Notes: generated by a model from the sequence alone, not told the origin. Positions 26,258-35,599 are shown, counted from the first letter of the stretch. The stretch: DNA of 64,000 nt from an uncultured Desulfobacter sp. (GCF_963666145.1 NZ_OY762614.1:3028501-3092500); one strand, 5' to 3'. Made by a program: numbers and translations.

Positions 26258-26866
26258 ATGGACTTCAGTGATTTTATTACATTGATTTTATTTTTTGTTT
26301 TTATTTTTGCGCCTTTGTTGAAAAGATTCACAAAAAAGACGGTAGGCACATCAGGTCAATCAAAGCAGAGCGGATTCTCCGTTCTAGGCAAACTCAATGA
26401 TGTGCTTAGAGAGGCTGCCCGGGAAATGCAGGCCCAGGCCGAGCAGGCCCGGAAAAAAGAGGCCTCGGGGCGGACAAAATCCTCCCGGAAACTCAACAAG
26501 AGCCCCTTTGACCAGACCGAAGACGACGTTTTAAGTCAGACCTTCTGGGATGAAATTGATGACAGGGACGATGTGGATTTTTATGCCGAGAACTTAGAGG
26601 TCCAAGCCCAAGAGTCCATTGCGCCTGTTAAAAAACAACCGGTCGTTCTTCCCAGCCACAAAGAATCACGCCGCAAAGGTGTTGGAAGGCAGCAAACAAG
26701 GGCGTCAAAACCTTTTGGGGCGGGTTCCGTGCAAACCAGTTGCCTCCGGGGGGGTCCACGGCGACTGCCGGCCGGGCCCCGGGGACTTCAAAAGGCTGTT
26801 GTCTGGTCGGAAATCCTTGGAAAACCGGTCGCGCTAAAGGATTCGGATTCGTTCTCACGGAATTGA
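26258..26866 (+). CDS. Hypothetical small membrane-anchored protein
   Basis: A 202-residue protein I do not recognise. It has one N-terminal membrane helix (about residues 5-21), then a charged, largely helical region rich in Ala/Glu/Lys (40-75), an acidic patch (85-105), a basic Pro/Gly/Arg-rich segment (135-175), and a final LQKAVVWSEILGKPVAL. It follows floA by 124 bases on the same strand and may be transcribed with it. The low-complexity basic part may be an internal frameshift or a natural linker; I cannot decide. Confidence 0.65.
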   Translation: MDFSDFITLILFFVFIFAPLLKRFTKKTVGTSGQSKQSGFSVLGKLNDVLREAAREMQAQAEQARKKEASGRTKSSRKLNKSPFDQTEDDVLSQTFWDEIDDRDDVDFYAENLEVQAQESIAPVKKQPVVLPSHKESRRKGVGRQQTRASKPFGAGSVQTSCLRGGPRRLPAGPRGLQKAVVWSEILGKPVALKDSDSFSRN

Positions 26867-26958
26867 AATGCGTTGTTGTTCTGTCTTAAATCCGTGTTTG
26901 GATAAACCCGTTTTGGCAAGGATTTGAAAATGTTTGACCGGCAAGGGGATCGGAACGG

Positions 26959-28935
26959 ATGATTTCAAAACAGAGCAGGCGCAACGCGCTTGATTTGGCA
27001 TGGCAGGAGTTTATCACTTGTGGTGGTGTGCGCAAAGGTAAGGTTCGACCGGAGATCCTTGCTTCCTGGCGGCGTTGCTGTGAAGCGGGCGTAGATTACA
27101 CAGACGGTTCCTGCTGTAATATACTTACTCCCGAACAATGCGAACGGCCCCGGGAAAAACATGACGCCTTGATCAAAACCGCAAAGCCGTTTATGAACAA
27201 GTTATACGAGTTTGTGGCCGGGTCGGGTCTGGTTGTTTTTCTTTCGGATGAATCCGGTTTGATTCTGGAAAGTATCGGTGACGGGGATGTAGCGGATAAC
27301 GCTTCAAAGGTTAATTTAGTGAAGGGGACGGGCTGGAGAGAAGAGACCGTGGGCACCAACGGCATTGGTACCTCCCTTAAAATCAAAAAACCCATTCAGG
27401 TGTCAGGTAAGGAGCATTATTGTGTCAAGCTTCACACCTGGACCTGCTCCGCTGCCCCTATTTTTGATCCTGACCACAGGCTCCTCGGCGCGCTTCAGAT
27501 GTCAGGACCTTCCCATGCCGTGCATCTTCATACCCTGGGCATGATTGTCGCCGCAGTTGAGGCCATTGAAAGCCAGTTGGGGATACGGGAAAACACCCGG
27601 GAATTGACCTTGCTGAATCAGCGACTAAACGGTATTTTTCAGACCATGTCGGATGGTGCCGTGATTACGGATAAAAAAGGTCTTATTTGCCAGATCAATC
27701 CTGCTGCTGAAGCCATTTTCGGCAGTCAAATCCGGGGCTGTTCCCTGAAACGTATTTTTGAACATCGGCCCACGTTTCTTGACGCGGTGGAACAGGGGAA
27801 AACCCTTACCGACAAGGAATTCATGGTGGATGCCGTCCACTGCTTGGTAACGACCAGACCCCTTTGGGACGGCAAACAGGCGCCCAATGGTGCCGTCATC
27901 TTTTTCAATCCCCTCACTAAGGTTAAGAAGCTGATCAACCGGTTCAGTAGCGCCCAGGCAAGCTTTCGTTTTTCAGACATCATCGGACACAGTTTGGTGC
28001 TTAAAATGACCATTGATGAGGCCAGACACGCCGCTTCCGGCGCATCCAATATTTTAATTCTTGGGGAGAGCGGTACGGGAAAGGAGTTGTTTGCCCAGGC
28101 TGTTCATAATCACAGCCACAGGCGGACAGGCCCGTTTATCGCCTTGAACTGTGCCGCCCTGCCCAGGGAATTGATTTCAAGTGAACTGTTCGGGTATGCA
28201 GACGGTGCATTTACCGGCGCCAAAAGGGGCGGCCGGCCCGGAAAGTTTGAACTGGCGGCCGGCGGCACCCTTTTCCTGGATGAAATCGGAGATATGCCCC
28301 TGGATCAGCAGGCGATCCTTTTGCGGGTTCTCCAGGAAAAAAAGATTACCCGGGTGGGCGGTGGTCACACCATCCCCGTGGATGTCCGGGTGATTTGCGC
28401 CACCCACAAGGATCTTAAGATGGAAGTGGAAAAAGGTAATTTCAGGTCGGATCTGTACTATCGCATCAATGTCATCCGGCTCCAGGTGCCGTCTTTGCGG
28501 CAGCGGCCCGGCGACATTTATCCTTTGTTCACCAACCTGGTTAAGAAAATCTGCGCAAGGCAGGGTATTGTCGAACCACAGATTATGCCGGCTGTTTTTG
28601 ATCATCTTGTGGCCTATGACTGGCCGGGAAATGTCAGAGAGCTTGAAAATGTAGCAGAGAAAATGATCCATGCCGGCCGGAACGGTTGCCTGGAACCGGA
28701 TCATCTGCCCCGGGATATCATTGAAAACGGCCCTGCCTGTACCCCTGTTGAATCTGTAACAACCGGTACCAGGAATATGGCGCACCTTATGACGGAAAAG
28801 GATCATATCGTGGCACTTTTAAAACAGCACCGGGGAAATATCAGCCGGGTGGCCAGGGAAATGAACGTTTCCAGAAACACTGTATACCGGAAACTTAAAT
28901 TTTTCGGCATATGCCGGGATCAATCCTTTTCCTAA
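26959..28935 (+). CDS. Sigma-54-dependent activator, AcoR-like (GAF-PAS-AAA-Fis)
   Basis: A 658-residue enhancer-binding protein. An AcoR-type N-terminus (RPEILASWRRCCEAGVDY) and GAF domain occupy about residues 20-205. A PAS domain follows (210-320, MSDGAVITDKKGLICQINPAAEAIFG). The AAA+ domain (about 335-570) has Walker A GESGTGKELF, the sigma-54 contact loop GAFTGAK and Walker B GGTLFLDEIGDM. A Fis-type helix-turn-helix (ISRVAREMNVSRNTVYRKL) ends the protein. It is encoded directly upstream of an aldehyde dehydrogenase with a -24/-12 promoter, its likely target. Confidence 0.95.
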   Translation: MISKQSRRNALDLAWQEFITCGGVRKGKVRPEILASWRRCCEAGVDYTDGSCCNILTPEQCERPREKHDALIKTAKPFMNKLYEFVAGSGLVVFLSDESGLILESIGDGDVADNASKVNLVKGTGWREETVGTNGIGTSLKIKKPIQVSGKEHYCVKLHTWTCSAAPIFDPDHRLLGALQMSGPSHAVHLHTLGMIVAAVEAIESQLGIRENTRELTLLNQRLNGIFQTMSDGAVITDKKGLICQINPAAEAIFGSQIRGCSLKRIFEHRPTFLDAVEQGKTLTDKEFMVDAVHCLVTTRPLWDGKQAPNGAVIFFNPLTKVKKLINRFSSAQASFRFSDIIGHSLVLKMTIDEARHAASGASNILILGESGTGKELFAQAVHNHSHRRTGPFIALNCAALPRELISSELFGYADGAFTGAKRGGRPGKFELAAGGTLFLDEIGDMPLDQQAILLRVLQEKKITRVGGGHTIPVDVRVICATHKDLKMEVEKGNFRSDLYYRINVIRLQVPSLRQRPGDIYPLFTNLVKKICARQGIVEPQIMPAVFDHLVAYDWPGNVRELENVAEKMIHAGRNGCLEPDHLPRDIIENGPACTPVESVTTGTRNMAHLMTEKDHIVALLKQHRGNISRVAREMNVSRNTVYRKLKFFGICRDQSFS

Positions 28936-28973
28936 TAGTGATATCAGCTCATCGCTCACAGCCCACCTACCAG

Positions 28974-29006
28974 TGACAGGTGTCACGGAAAACAGAACAC
29001 CTGTTC
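28974..29006 (+). promoter_or_regulatory. Paired palindromes, probable upstream activator sites
   Basis: TGACAGGTGTCA (28974-28985) and GAACACCTGTTC (28995-29006) are both perfect palindromes with a two-base centre, 21 bases apart centre to centre, i.e. two helical turns. They lie about 130-160 bases upstream of the -24/-12 promoter and just after the activator gene, as expected for enhancer sites. A TGTT-N6-AACA element follows at about 29013. Confidence 0.65.
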
Positions 29007-29137
29007 ATTTCCTGTTACAAAAAACAAGACACTTTTTTAATATAGTTGAAATAAGACTGGTATCATTGACCCGTTTTCTTTGTTCTACGGAGTAGTTGCA
29101 CGCCATTTTTAGTCTGGCGCCATTCTCTTTGTTTTGA

Positions 29138-29152
29138 TGGCATTATATTTGC
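29138..29152 (+). promoter_or_regulatory. Sigma-54 (-24/-12) promoter of the aldehyde dehydrogenase
   Basis: TGGCATTATATTTGC has the invariant GG and GC dinucleotides at the right distance, with TGGCA and TTGC boxes matching consensus. It is 88 bases before the coding start at 29241 and downstream of a sigma-54 activator gene. Confidence 0.8.
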
Positions 29153-29240
29153 GATGCTCAAATCGCATTTGTCCCCGGACATTGGGTTCGGGAAAGGAGC
29201 GTATCCATTCAGATACTATTTTAAAAGAAAAGGACGTACC

Positions 29241-30716
29241 ATGGAAAATCCCGTAGATCAAAGTTACAATCTGTATATTGACGGCAAGTGGATTGATGCC
29301 AAAGAAGGAAAGACCTTTACCGTTACCTGTCCTGCCAACGGCGAGATCCTTGCCACCTGCGCCAATGCAGAGGCCGAAGATGTTGATCTGGCCGTTAAGG
29401 CGGCGCAGAAAGCCTTTGAAACCTGGCGCCTGATATCTCCCCAGGAACGGGCGGGGCTGTTACTGAAAATTGCGGACCTCATTGAGGAAAAGGCCGAGCA
29501 CCTGGCCATGGTGGAAACCCTTGATAACGGCAAGCCCATCCGGGAGACCCGGAATATTGATGTACCCCTGGCCTCGGATCATTTCCGTTATTTTGCCGGT
29601 GTGGTGCGCACAGAGGAGGGAACCTGCACCATGATTGACGATAAGACCATGAGTATCGTGCTCAGCGAACCCATCGGTGTTGTCGGTCAGATTATTCCAT
29701 GGAATTTTCCCTTTCTTATGGCGGCATGGAAAATCGCGCCGGCGCTTGCCGCAGGCAACACTGTGGTCATGAAGCCGTCTTCCGACACCAGCTTGAGCTT
29801 GCTGGAATTTGCAAAAATACTGGATGAGGTACTGCCGCCCGGCGTTGTGAACGTGGTCACCGGTGGCGGTTCGTCCACTGGAAATGCCGTGCTCAACCAT
29901 GAAGGATTTGCAAAACTTGCCTTTACCGGGTCCACGGATGTGGGATACCAGATTGCAGATGCCGCTGCCAAAAAGCTGATTCCCGCCACCCTGGAACTCG
30001 GTGGAAAATCGGCCAATATATATTTCCCGGATTGCCCCTGGGATAAGGCTGTGGAAGGCGCTCTCCTCGGCATCCTTTTCAATCAGGGACAGGTCTGCTG
30101 TGCCGGATCCAGGGTCTTTGTCCACGAGGATATTTATGACAAGTTTCTGGCTGAAATTAAAGAACGGTTTGAATCCGTTAAGGTCGGCCTGCCCTGGTTA
30201 GAGGATACCATGATGGGTTCCCAGGTGAACCCTCGACAGGTGGAAGAGATTCTGGGGTGTGTGGCAGCCGGTAAAAAAGAGGGCGCCACTGTAGTTACCG
30301 GCGGGGAAAAGATCAATGATGGAGCGCTTGCCAAGGGATGCTTTTTGAAACCCACCATTCTGGCGGATGTGGACAACCGTATGAACATTGCCCAGGATGA
30401 GATCTTTGGCCCTGTGGCCGTTGTGATCAAATTCAAGGACGAGCAGGAAGTCATTGACATGGCCAACGATAATATCTACGGCCTGGGCGGTGCTGTATGG
30501 ACAAAGGATATCAACCGCGCCTTGCGGGTGGCACGCGCCGTTAGAACCGGCCGTATGTGGATCAACACCTACAACCAATTGCCTGCCCATGCGCCTTTCG
30601 GCGGTTACAAAAAATCAGGTATCGGTCGTGAGACCCACAAAATGATGCTGGCCCATTACAGTCAGAGTAAAAATATTTATATCAGCATGGATGAAAGCCC
30701 CTTTGGGCTTTATTGA
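29241..30716 (+). CDS. NAD(P)-dependent aldehyde dehydrogenase
   Basis: A 491-residue ALDH-superfamily enzyme oxidising aldehydes to carboxylates. The catalytic Cys is in FNQGQVCCAGSR (about residue 295), the general-base Glu is in TLELGGKSANIY (about 260), and the cofactor-binding GSTDVGYQI and IIPWNFPFLMAAWK segments are present. It resembles the acetaldehyde/AldA type controlled by AcoR-like activators. The start at 29241 has AAAGGAC upstream; the frame is open to 29154 but that lies on the -12 region. It is expected to be induced by alcohols, acetoin or aldehydes. Confidence 0.94.
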   Translation: MENPVDQSYNLYIDGKWIDAKEGKTFTVTCPANGEILATCANAEAEDVDLAVKAAQKAFETWRLISPQERAGLLLKIADLIEEKAEHLAMVETLDNGKPIRETRNIDVPLASDHFRYFAGVVRTEEGTCTMIDDKTMSIVLSEPIGVVGQIIPWNFPFLMAAWKIAPALAAGNTVVMKPSSDTSLSLLEFAKILDEVLPPGVVNVVTGGGSSTGNAVLNHEGFAKLAFTGSTDVGYQIADAAAKKLIPATLELGGKSANIYFPDCPWDKAVEGALLGILFNQGQVCCAGSRVFVHEDIYDKFLAEIKERFESVKVGLPWLEDTMMGSQVNPRQVEEILGCVAAGKKEGATVVTGGEKINDGALAKGCFLKPTILADVDNRMNIAQDEIFGPVAVVIKFKDEQEVIDMANDNIYGLGGAVWTKDINRALRVARAVRTGRMWINTYNQLPAHAPFGGYKKSGIGRETHKMMLAHYSQSKNIYISMDESPFGLY

Positions 30717-30737
30717 TACTTTTTGATCCTTGCAGCA

Positions 30738-30792
30738 GCCATCCCTGCTTTTTCGTTTTCCCGGAGAATGAAACGGCCGGGCAGGGATTGGC
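30738..30792 (+). terminator. Hairpin after aldehyde dehydrogenase
   Basis: GCCATCCCTGC (30738-30748) pairs with GCAGGGATTGGC (30781-30792) with one bulge, 20 bases after the stop. Inner loop sequence contains TTTTT. Probably a terminator or a mixed structure. Confidence 0.5.
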
Positions 30793-30957
30793 TGGCACTC
30801 TGTTGGGGGCTCAAAGACATTTGACGTGCATGCCTGTGGCCCGGAAGATTCCTTGGCCGGACAGCAGGGCTGCCCGTATCTGAAAAATCTGGTATTCATA
30901 TTTGGTTGGTGATATAGAAAAAAGCAAACAATATCACACAGTCAATATGGATGGCAT

Positions 30958-31626
30958 ATGTCTGAAAAAAAGAAAATTTTGCTGGTGGAAGATCACCCCA
31001 TTTTCAGGCTGGGCCTGGCGGAGTTGATTAATCAGGAAGATGACTTGGCCGCATATGGCAGTGCCAGGGATGTTGAGCCGGCCATTGAAGAGATAAATCA
31101 TATAAAGCCGGACCTGATCATTGCGGATCTTTCTTTGAGACAGTCTGACGGGCTGGATCTGGTCAAATATGTGAAACAGCATCACAGCAGTATTCCTGTG
31201 CTGGTACTTTCAATGCATGATGAATACCTTTACGCTCCCAGGGCTTTATCTGCCGGCGCCCATGGCTACATCATGAAACACGAGGCCGTGGAATCCGTTG
31301 TCCATGCCATCCATCTTCTGCTTGCCGGAAAAATTTATCTCAATGAAAAGGTCAAAGAACATATTCTTCTGTCCATGGCCAATCCGCCCGAGGCCCAGGA
31401 AAAAAGTCCGTTTGACCGCCTGACCGATCGGGAACTCCAGGTGTTCAAGCTGATCGGCCGGGGGTTTTCAAGCAGAGAAATCGCCGAGCGCCTCTTTTTA
31501 AGTATCAAAACCATTGGTACCTACAGAGAGCGGATCAAAAAAAAGCTGAATATCAAACATGCAAGCGAGCTGGTCCGCTGTGCCGTGCATTTTGAAAAAA
31601 CAGGCCAGATTGGGATTGTAGAGTAG
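30958..31626 (+). CDS. NarL/FixJ-type response regulator
   Basis: A 222-residue regulator. The receiver domain (residues 5-120) has LLVEDHP at the start, the phospho-Asp in LIIADLSLRQSDGLD (about 57) and the Lys in HGYIMKHEAVE (about 108). The LuxR-type helix-turn-helix (about 155-215) has LTDRELQVFKLIGRGFSSREIAERL. No kinase is adjacent, so it is an orphan. It follows the aldehyde dehydrogenase by 240 bases, with a hairpin between, so it is probably separately transcribed. Confidence 0.92.
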   Translation: MSEKKKILLVEDHPIFRLGLAELINQEDDLAAYGSARDVEPAIEEINHIKPDLIIADLSLRQSDGLDLVKYVKQHHSSIPVLVLSMHDEYLYAPRALSAGAHGYIMKHEAVESVVHAIHLLLAGKIYLNEKVKEHILLSMANPPEAQEKSPFDRLTDRELQVFKLIGRGFSSREIAERLFLSIKTIGTYRERIKKKLNIKHASELVRCAVHFEKTGQIGIVE

Positions 31627-31666
31627 CCCCTCTATTCAACTGTTTCCATGGCCTTTAAGCTCTATT

Positions 31667-32254
31667 TTACTCTTTTAATACCATATCAATACACATCACC
31701 GCTCCCATGATCAGTTTCCGTACCGGATTGTCGGCAGGAATGCTGTCACAGATGGTCAGCATATAGTTGTCCGCACTGGTAAAGAGTTCTTTTGCAAACC
31801 CTGCAAATTCCTTGGAGACATGGGCAAGTTCTTTATTTTCCCGCATGAACTTAAAATCCCAGCTTGTCCATTTCCCTTTTAATGAGCAGACAGGCGTGTC
31901 ATCAGCATCCAGCACATCAAATTTTCCCCCAATGGAAAAAAATTTTTGCTTAAATCCGCCAAGATACTGCCCGTTCCCATCCTCGACCCGAACTTTTGAC
32001 AGAAAGATCGAAATACCGCGTTTGATATGAACCAGGGTTTCCCCATCCGGGGTTTGAATCTCCACATGGAAGGGGGTCATCCGTTTATACTTGGTGAACC
32101 GCAATATTTTGGTAAATATGCCCAGTTTTTCCTCTCTGCAGGCCATGACTATTTTCTGGGTTTCGGGATCAAGAATGTCATAGTTGTTTGCCGCCTTGAA
32201 AAGGCCCACATGCTCTTTAATAAAAAACTGGTTACGGTTTAATGCCTTGCTCAA
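31667..32254 (-). CDS. LURP-one/scramblase-like family protein
   Basis: A 195-residue protein with the Tubby-like beta-barrel pattern of the LURP-one-related and phospholipid-scramblase families: repeating beta-strands such as VEIQTPDGETLVHIKRG, FDVLDADDTPVCSLKGKW and a C-terminal hydrophobic helix (about 178-192). Bacterial members (YxjI and relatives) have no firm function. The start is the TTG at 32254 with AAGGAATC upstream. It converges on the response regulator gene and has no operon partner. Confidence 0.72.
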   Translation of the reverse strand: MSKALNRNQFFIKEHVGLFKAANNYDILDPETQKIVMACREEKLGIFTKILRFTKYKRMTPFHVEIQTPDGETLVHIKRGISIFLSKVRVEDGNGQYLGGFKQKFFSIGGKFDVLDADDTPVCSLKGKWTSWDFKFMRENKELAHVSKEFAGFAKELFTSADNYMLTICDSIPADNPVRKLIMGAVMCIDMVLKE

Positions 32255-32389
32255 TTTTGATTCCTTGCTATAAATTTAGTGTTATAAAAATAATGAATAT
32301 ATGAAGAAAGGTGGGGATACTAACGCAAAAAAATGTACTTTGCAAGTATTTTTAGAATCAAGCAGTTAGGCCAAAATGATGGATTACCA

Positions 32390-32417
32390 GCCCCCCTTGT
32401 GATCAGTTTAGGGGGGC
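32390..32417. repeat. Perfect 8-bp inverted repeat in intergenic DNA
   Basis: GCCCCCCT (32390-32397) and AGGGGGGC (32410-32417) with a 12-base loop, in the 269-base gap between the helicase stop and the LURP-one gene. It may end the helicase transcript, but there is no T-run on either side in the required direction. Confidence 0.4.
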
Positions 32418-32523
32418 GAAAATAATAAACTCCACATAATTGGGGGCCGATTTTTTATTCGTATTCAAGGCGCATCTTACCATTGATCAATGCCACTCTC
32501 AAAATCAGAATGTGATTCGTTTT

Positions 32524-33756
32524 TCATTTTTTCCGACGCTTTTTTTTCTTTTCCCATTGTTCATTTGCCATGATCATCTCTCTGATGTCCTTTGATGTTT
32601 CCGTGACTTCAACTGTAAAGGCGTATTCGTCCTTGGACACCTTGATCGTTTCGATGGGCTTGCCCAAAAAATCCTGGATTTGTGTGAGCAGATCCTTTTC
32701 CTGGCTGCTGCAAAATGATACGGCTTTTCCCTTGGCGCGACCGCGGCCGGTTCTGCCCACCCTGTGGACATACATCTCTTTTTGATCGGGAAGGTCATAG
32801 TTGATGACATAGTCAACATTGGGGATATCAATGCCCCGGGCCGACACATCCGTGGCAACCAGTATTTTGTCTTCCCCTTGCTTAAAGCGGTCCAAAACCA
32901 ACAGCCGTTCATCCTGGTCTTTTTGACCATAAATGGTTAACGCGTTTATCTCCGATCTTTCCAACGCTTTGGCCACCCGTTCGGCCCGGACGGTGGTCCT
33001 GACAAAGACCAGAATTTTGCTTTCCGGGTTTTCCCGGATGAATTTGCGCAGAAAAAAGCGTTTATCGTCCATCTCCACAAAAATAACATAGTGCGCTACA
33101 TTTTTTGAAACCGGATCTTCAGGGGAAATCTGGATGCGCACAGCAGACGATTTGACCTGGGAATAGGCCAGTTTTTTTATGTTTTTGTTGATTGTCGCAG
33201 AAAAAAACAGGGTCTGGTGCCGATGCTTCAACAGCCGCTTGATGCACTGGATATCTTCAAGAAATCCTTTGTCGAGCATTTGATCCGCTTCATCAAGGAT
33301 TAAAATTTTAACCTGGCGGATATCAATGGCTTTTTGGCTGATCAGGTCAAACATGCGGCCCGGCGTGGCAATGAGAATATCAACCCCTTTGACCAGGGTC
33401 TGAATCTGTTTGTCCTGTTCCACCCCGCCGAACACGGCAAAGGGTTTCACCTTTGTTTTTCGGCACAAGTCCATAAAGACATCCTGTATTTGAACCGCCA
33501 GCTCCCGGGTGGGCACCATAACAATACTTTGAATGCCTGAATTGCTTTTGTTTTTTTTCAGATTCAGGACGGTATCTATCACAGGCACTGCAAATGCAAC
33601 GGTTTTTCCGGTGCCGGTCTGTGCAATGGCCAGAACGTCTTCGCCCTTTAGAATAGAAGGAATGGCTTTGTACTGAATATCCGTGGGCCTGATCAGCCCC
33701 AGGGTTTTAAGGTTGTTTTTCAGGGTGCTGTTGATTGCATAGGTGTCAAATTTCAT
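32524..33756 (-). CDS. DEAD-box RNA helicase, RhlE-like
   Basis: A 410-residue ATP-dependent RNA helicase acting in ribosome assembly or RNA decay. All motifs are present in order: Q motif (RPTDIQYKAIPSIL), motif I AQTGTGKT, Ia PTRELAVQ, II DEAD, III SAT, V ARGIDIPNVDYVINYD and VI HRVGRTGRGRAKG. A short basic tail, KKKRRKK, ends the protein. CAGGACAGG precedes the start. Size and motif set fit RhlE rather than DeaD, which carries long C-terminal extensions. Confidence 0.95.
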   Translation of the reverse strand: MKFDTYAINSTLKNNLKTLGLIRPTDIQYKAIPSILKGEDVLAIAQTGTGKTVAFAVPVIDTVLNLKKNKSNSGIQSIVMVPTRELAVQIQDVFMDLCRKTKVKPFAVFGGVEQDKQIQTLVKGVDILIATPGRMFDLISQKAIDIRQVKILILDEADQMLDKGFLEDIQCIKRLLKHRHQTLFFSATINKNIKKLAYSQVKSSAVRIQISPEDPVSKNVAHYVIFVEMDDKRFFLRKFIRENPESKILVFVRTTVRAERVAKALERSEINALTIYGQKDQDERLLVLDRFKQGEDKILVATDVSARGIDIPNVDYVINYDLPDQKEMYVHRVGRTGRGRAKGKAVSFCSSQEKDLLTQIQDFLGKPIETIKVSKDEYAFTVEVTETSKDIREMIMANEQWEKKKKRRKK

Positions 33757-33962
33757 GTGGTTTTGCCTGTCCTGGGATGGTTAATTAAATGGTATCAGAC
33801 GTTTCGTTTCCGTACAGCCCGCCAAAAGGGCGATAATTTAAGGTATTCAGATGGCAACGTCAATGCTCGAAAGGAAAAAAGTATTTTTATTCTGGCCTTC
33901 ATTCGGGGTTGAAGCTATAAGGTACCCGTTTAAGCATAAAAAGAAAAGGGGCCGTGTAAAAA

Positions 33963-34436
33963 ATGAACAATATTATACAGTTCAAACAGCCAAAGAAAAT
34001 ATGGACACTGCGCGTCACGCTTTCCGGGGCGGGCCCGGAATGGGTCCGGGTGATCGAGATCGACTGGCGGGCGTCGTTTCTGGAGCTGCACGAGGCCATT
34101 CAATCGGCCGTAGATTTTGACGATGACCACTTGTATGAATTTTATTTAGGCCGCCGCCCGGGGCATTCCGCCCAGGTGGTGGGTGGCACCCCGGACTGGG
34201 AAAATTATCATCCGGCCAATACCTACCAGCGCATTCCCATATCAAGTGCCTGGCCCATGCCCCCGGGACTGAAGCTGTTTTATCTGTTTGATTTCGGCGA
34301 CCAATGGGTATTTCAGATCAATAAAACCCGGCACAAAGACAAACAGGCCCAGCCCGGCGTTATTTATCCCCGGGTCATTGAGGCCAAGGGGGATAATCCG
34401 GAACAGTACCCGGGGTATGAGGACTGGGAAGATTAG
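33963..34436 (+). CDS. pRiA4b ORF-3-like protein
   Basis: A 157-residue protein of the plasmid pRiA4b ORF-3 family, seen in LRVTLSGAGPEWVRVIEIDWRAS, FLELHEAIQSAV and FDFGDQWVFQI. The family is widespread and also occurs as a passenger in IS1096-like elements; its molecular role is unknown. No transposase or terminal repeats were seen around it here. It converges on cobT with a 4-base overlap of the stops. Confidence 0.85.
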   Translation: MNNIIQFKQPKKIWTLRVTLSGAGPEWVRVIEIDWRASFLELHEAIQSAVDFDDDHLYEFYLGRRPGHSAQVVGGTPDWENYHPANTYQRIPISSAWPMPPGLKLFYLFDFGDQWVFQINKTRHKDKQAQPGVIYPRVIEAKGDNPEQYPGYEDWED

Positions 34437-35494
34437 TTGTTTTTGGTAACGCCTACTTCTTCGAATGTCTTAATATCCGCAAGAATGCGTGTGGCAAGGT
34501 CCAAAAGTTCCATGCAAACCGCAGCGCCGGTTCCCTCGCCAAGACGGAATTTCAAGTCGATTAAAGGCGTAAGTCCCATGCGTTCATGCATAAATGTATG
34601 ACCGACCTCCACGGATTTGTGGGAGGCGAATAGATAATTTTTTGCTGCAGGCGCCAGTTCACAGGCTATCAGAGCGCCTGCCGTGGAGATCAGGCCGTCG
34701 CAGACCACGGGAATCCCCTGGGCGGCAGCACCGATCACCAGACCTGCAAGGCCGCCGATTTCAAGCCCTCCGACCTTGGCCAGTACGTCAAGGGGATCAT
34801 TGGGATTCGGCTTGTTAATGTCCAGCCCTTTTTGGATTGCAGCCACCTTTTGGGCAAGGCCGTTATCATCAACCCCTGAACCCCGGCCGGTCAAGCTCTC
34901 CACGGACAATCCTGAAAATGCCGCAATAATAGCTGCGGACGGGGTGGTATTCCCAATTCCCATATCCCCTGTGCCCAGCAGATCCACCGGGGTGTCGGCA
35001 TGCAGTTCATTGACGATTTCAATGCCCGATTCAATTGATTTGATCGCCTCTTCCCGGGTCATGGCAGGCCCCTTGGCAAAATTGTCAGTGCCGTACCGTA
35101 CTTTTTTATGAAAAATGGGAAGTGCCGGGTCAAAATCGTAATTCACACCGATATCCGCAGCCTTCACCCGGGCCCCGGCATGCTTGCCCATGACGTTGAC
35201 GGATGCACCTCCCCCGACGAAATTGAACACCATCTGGGGGGTGACTTCGGCGGGGAAGGCACTGACCCCTTCTTCCACCACTCCGTGGTCACCGGCGCAG
35301 GTGATGATATATTTGTTGGTTAAACGGACGTCAATGGTACCTTTGATGGCGGCCAGGCGGGCGCCAATCTCTTCCAGAAGTCCTAAGCTTCCCGGGGGTT
35401 TTGCCTGGTCCAGAAGGCGCTGTTTGGCCTTTGCAAGCGTTTTTTGATCAAGTTCGGGTTTGATGGACGAAATGGTTTGTTCAAGCAGGGACAT
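34433..35494 (-). CDS. cobT: Nicotinate-nucleotide--dimethylbenzimidazole phosphoribosyltransferase
   Basis: CobT makes alpha-ribazole phosphate for the lower ligand of cobalamin. The protein is 353 residues, the usual length. Signatures are LLDQAKPPGSLGLLEEI (about 28), TCAGDHGVVEEGVSAFP (about 68), GTGDMGIGNTTPSAAI (about 175) and the catalytic Glu in LGEGTGAAVCMELL (about 320). The start at 35494 follows AGAGAGAT. The leader contains a cobalamin riboswitch, so it should be repressed when B12 is abundant. It stands alone, without other cob genes nearby. Confidence 0.96.
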   Translation of the reverse strand: MSLLEQTISSIKPELDQKTLAKAKQRLLDQAKPPGSLGLLEEIGARLAAIKGTIDVRLTNKYIITCAGDHGVVEEGVSAFPAEVTPQMVFNFVGGGASVNVMGKHAGARVKAADIGVNYDFDPALPIFHKKVRYGTDNFAKGPAMTREEAIKSIESGIEIVNELHADTPVDLLGTGDMGIGNTTPSAAIIAAFSGLSVESLTGRGSGVDDNGLAQKVAAIQKGLDINKPNPNDPLDVLAKVGGLEIGGLAGLVIGAAAQGIPVVCDGLISTAGALIACELAPAAKNYLFASHKSVEVGHTFMHERMGLTPLIDLKFRLGEGTGAAVCMELLDLATRILADIKTFEEVGVTKNN

Positions 35495-35543
35495 TATTTT
35501 ATCTCTCTGATTTGTCCTGCAGCCGTTCATGATATTCAGGCAC

Positions 35544-35561
35544 GCAGGAATAGATTCCTGC
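35544..35561 (-). promoter_or_regulatory. Hairpin between riboswitch and cobT
   Basis: Perfect stem GCAGGAAT-CT-ATTCCTGC on the minus strand, between the aptamer and the cobT ribosome site. No T-run follows. Nearby GTCATGCAGGAC and CTGCAGGACAAATC repeats could compete for pairing, so this may be part of the expression platform acting on translation. Confidence 0.45.
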
Positions 35562-35599
35562 AAAACCCTTTACCATCGTGTCCTGCATGACAAAAATCT

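Noticed and set aside
26892..26960. Third copy of the long-hairpin repeat
   Set aside because: Only about nine bases (GTGTTTGGA) match the element's end; the rest diverges, so similarity is not convincing.
33963..34436. pRiA4b ORF-3-like gene as evidence of a mobile element
   Set aside because: No transposase, terminal inverted repeats or target duplication were seen around it, and the family is also common as a stand-alone gene.
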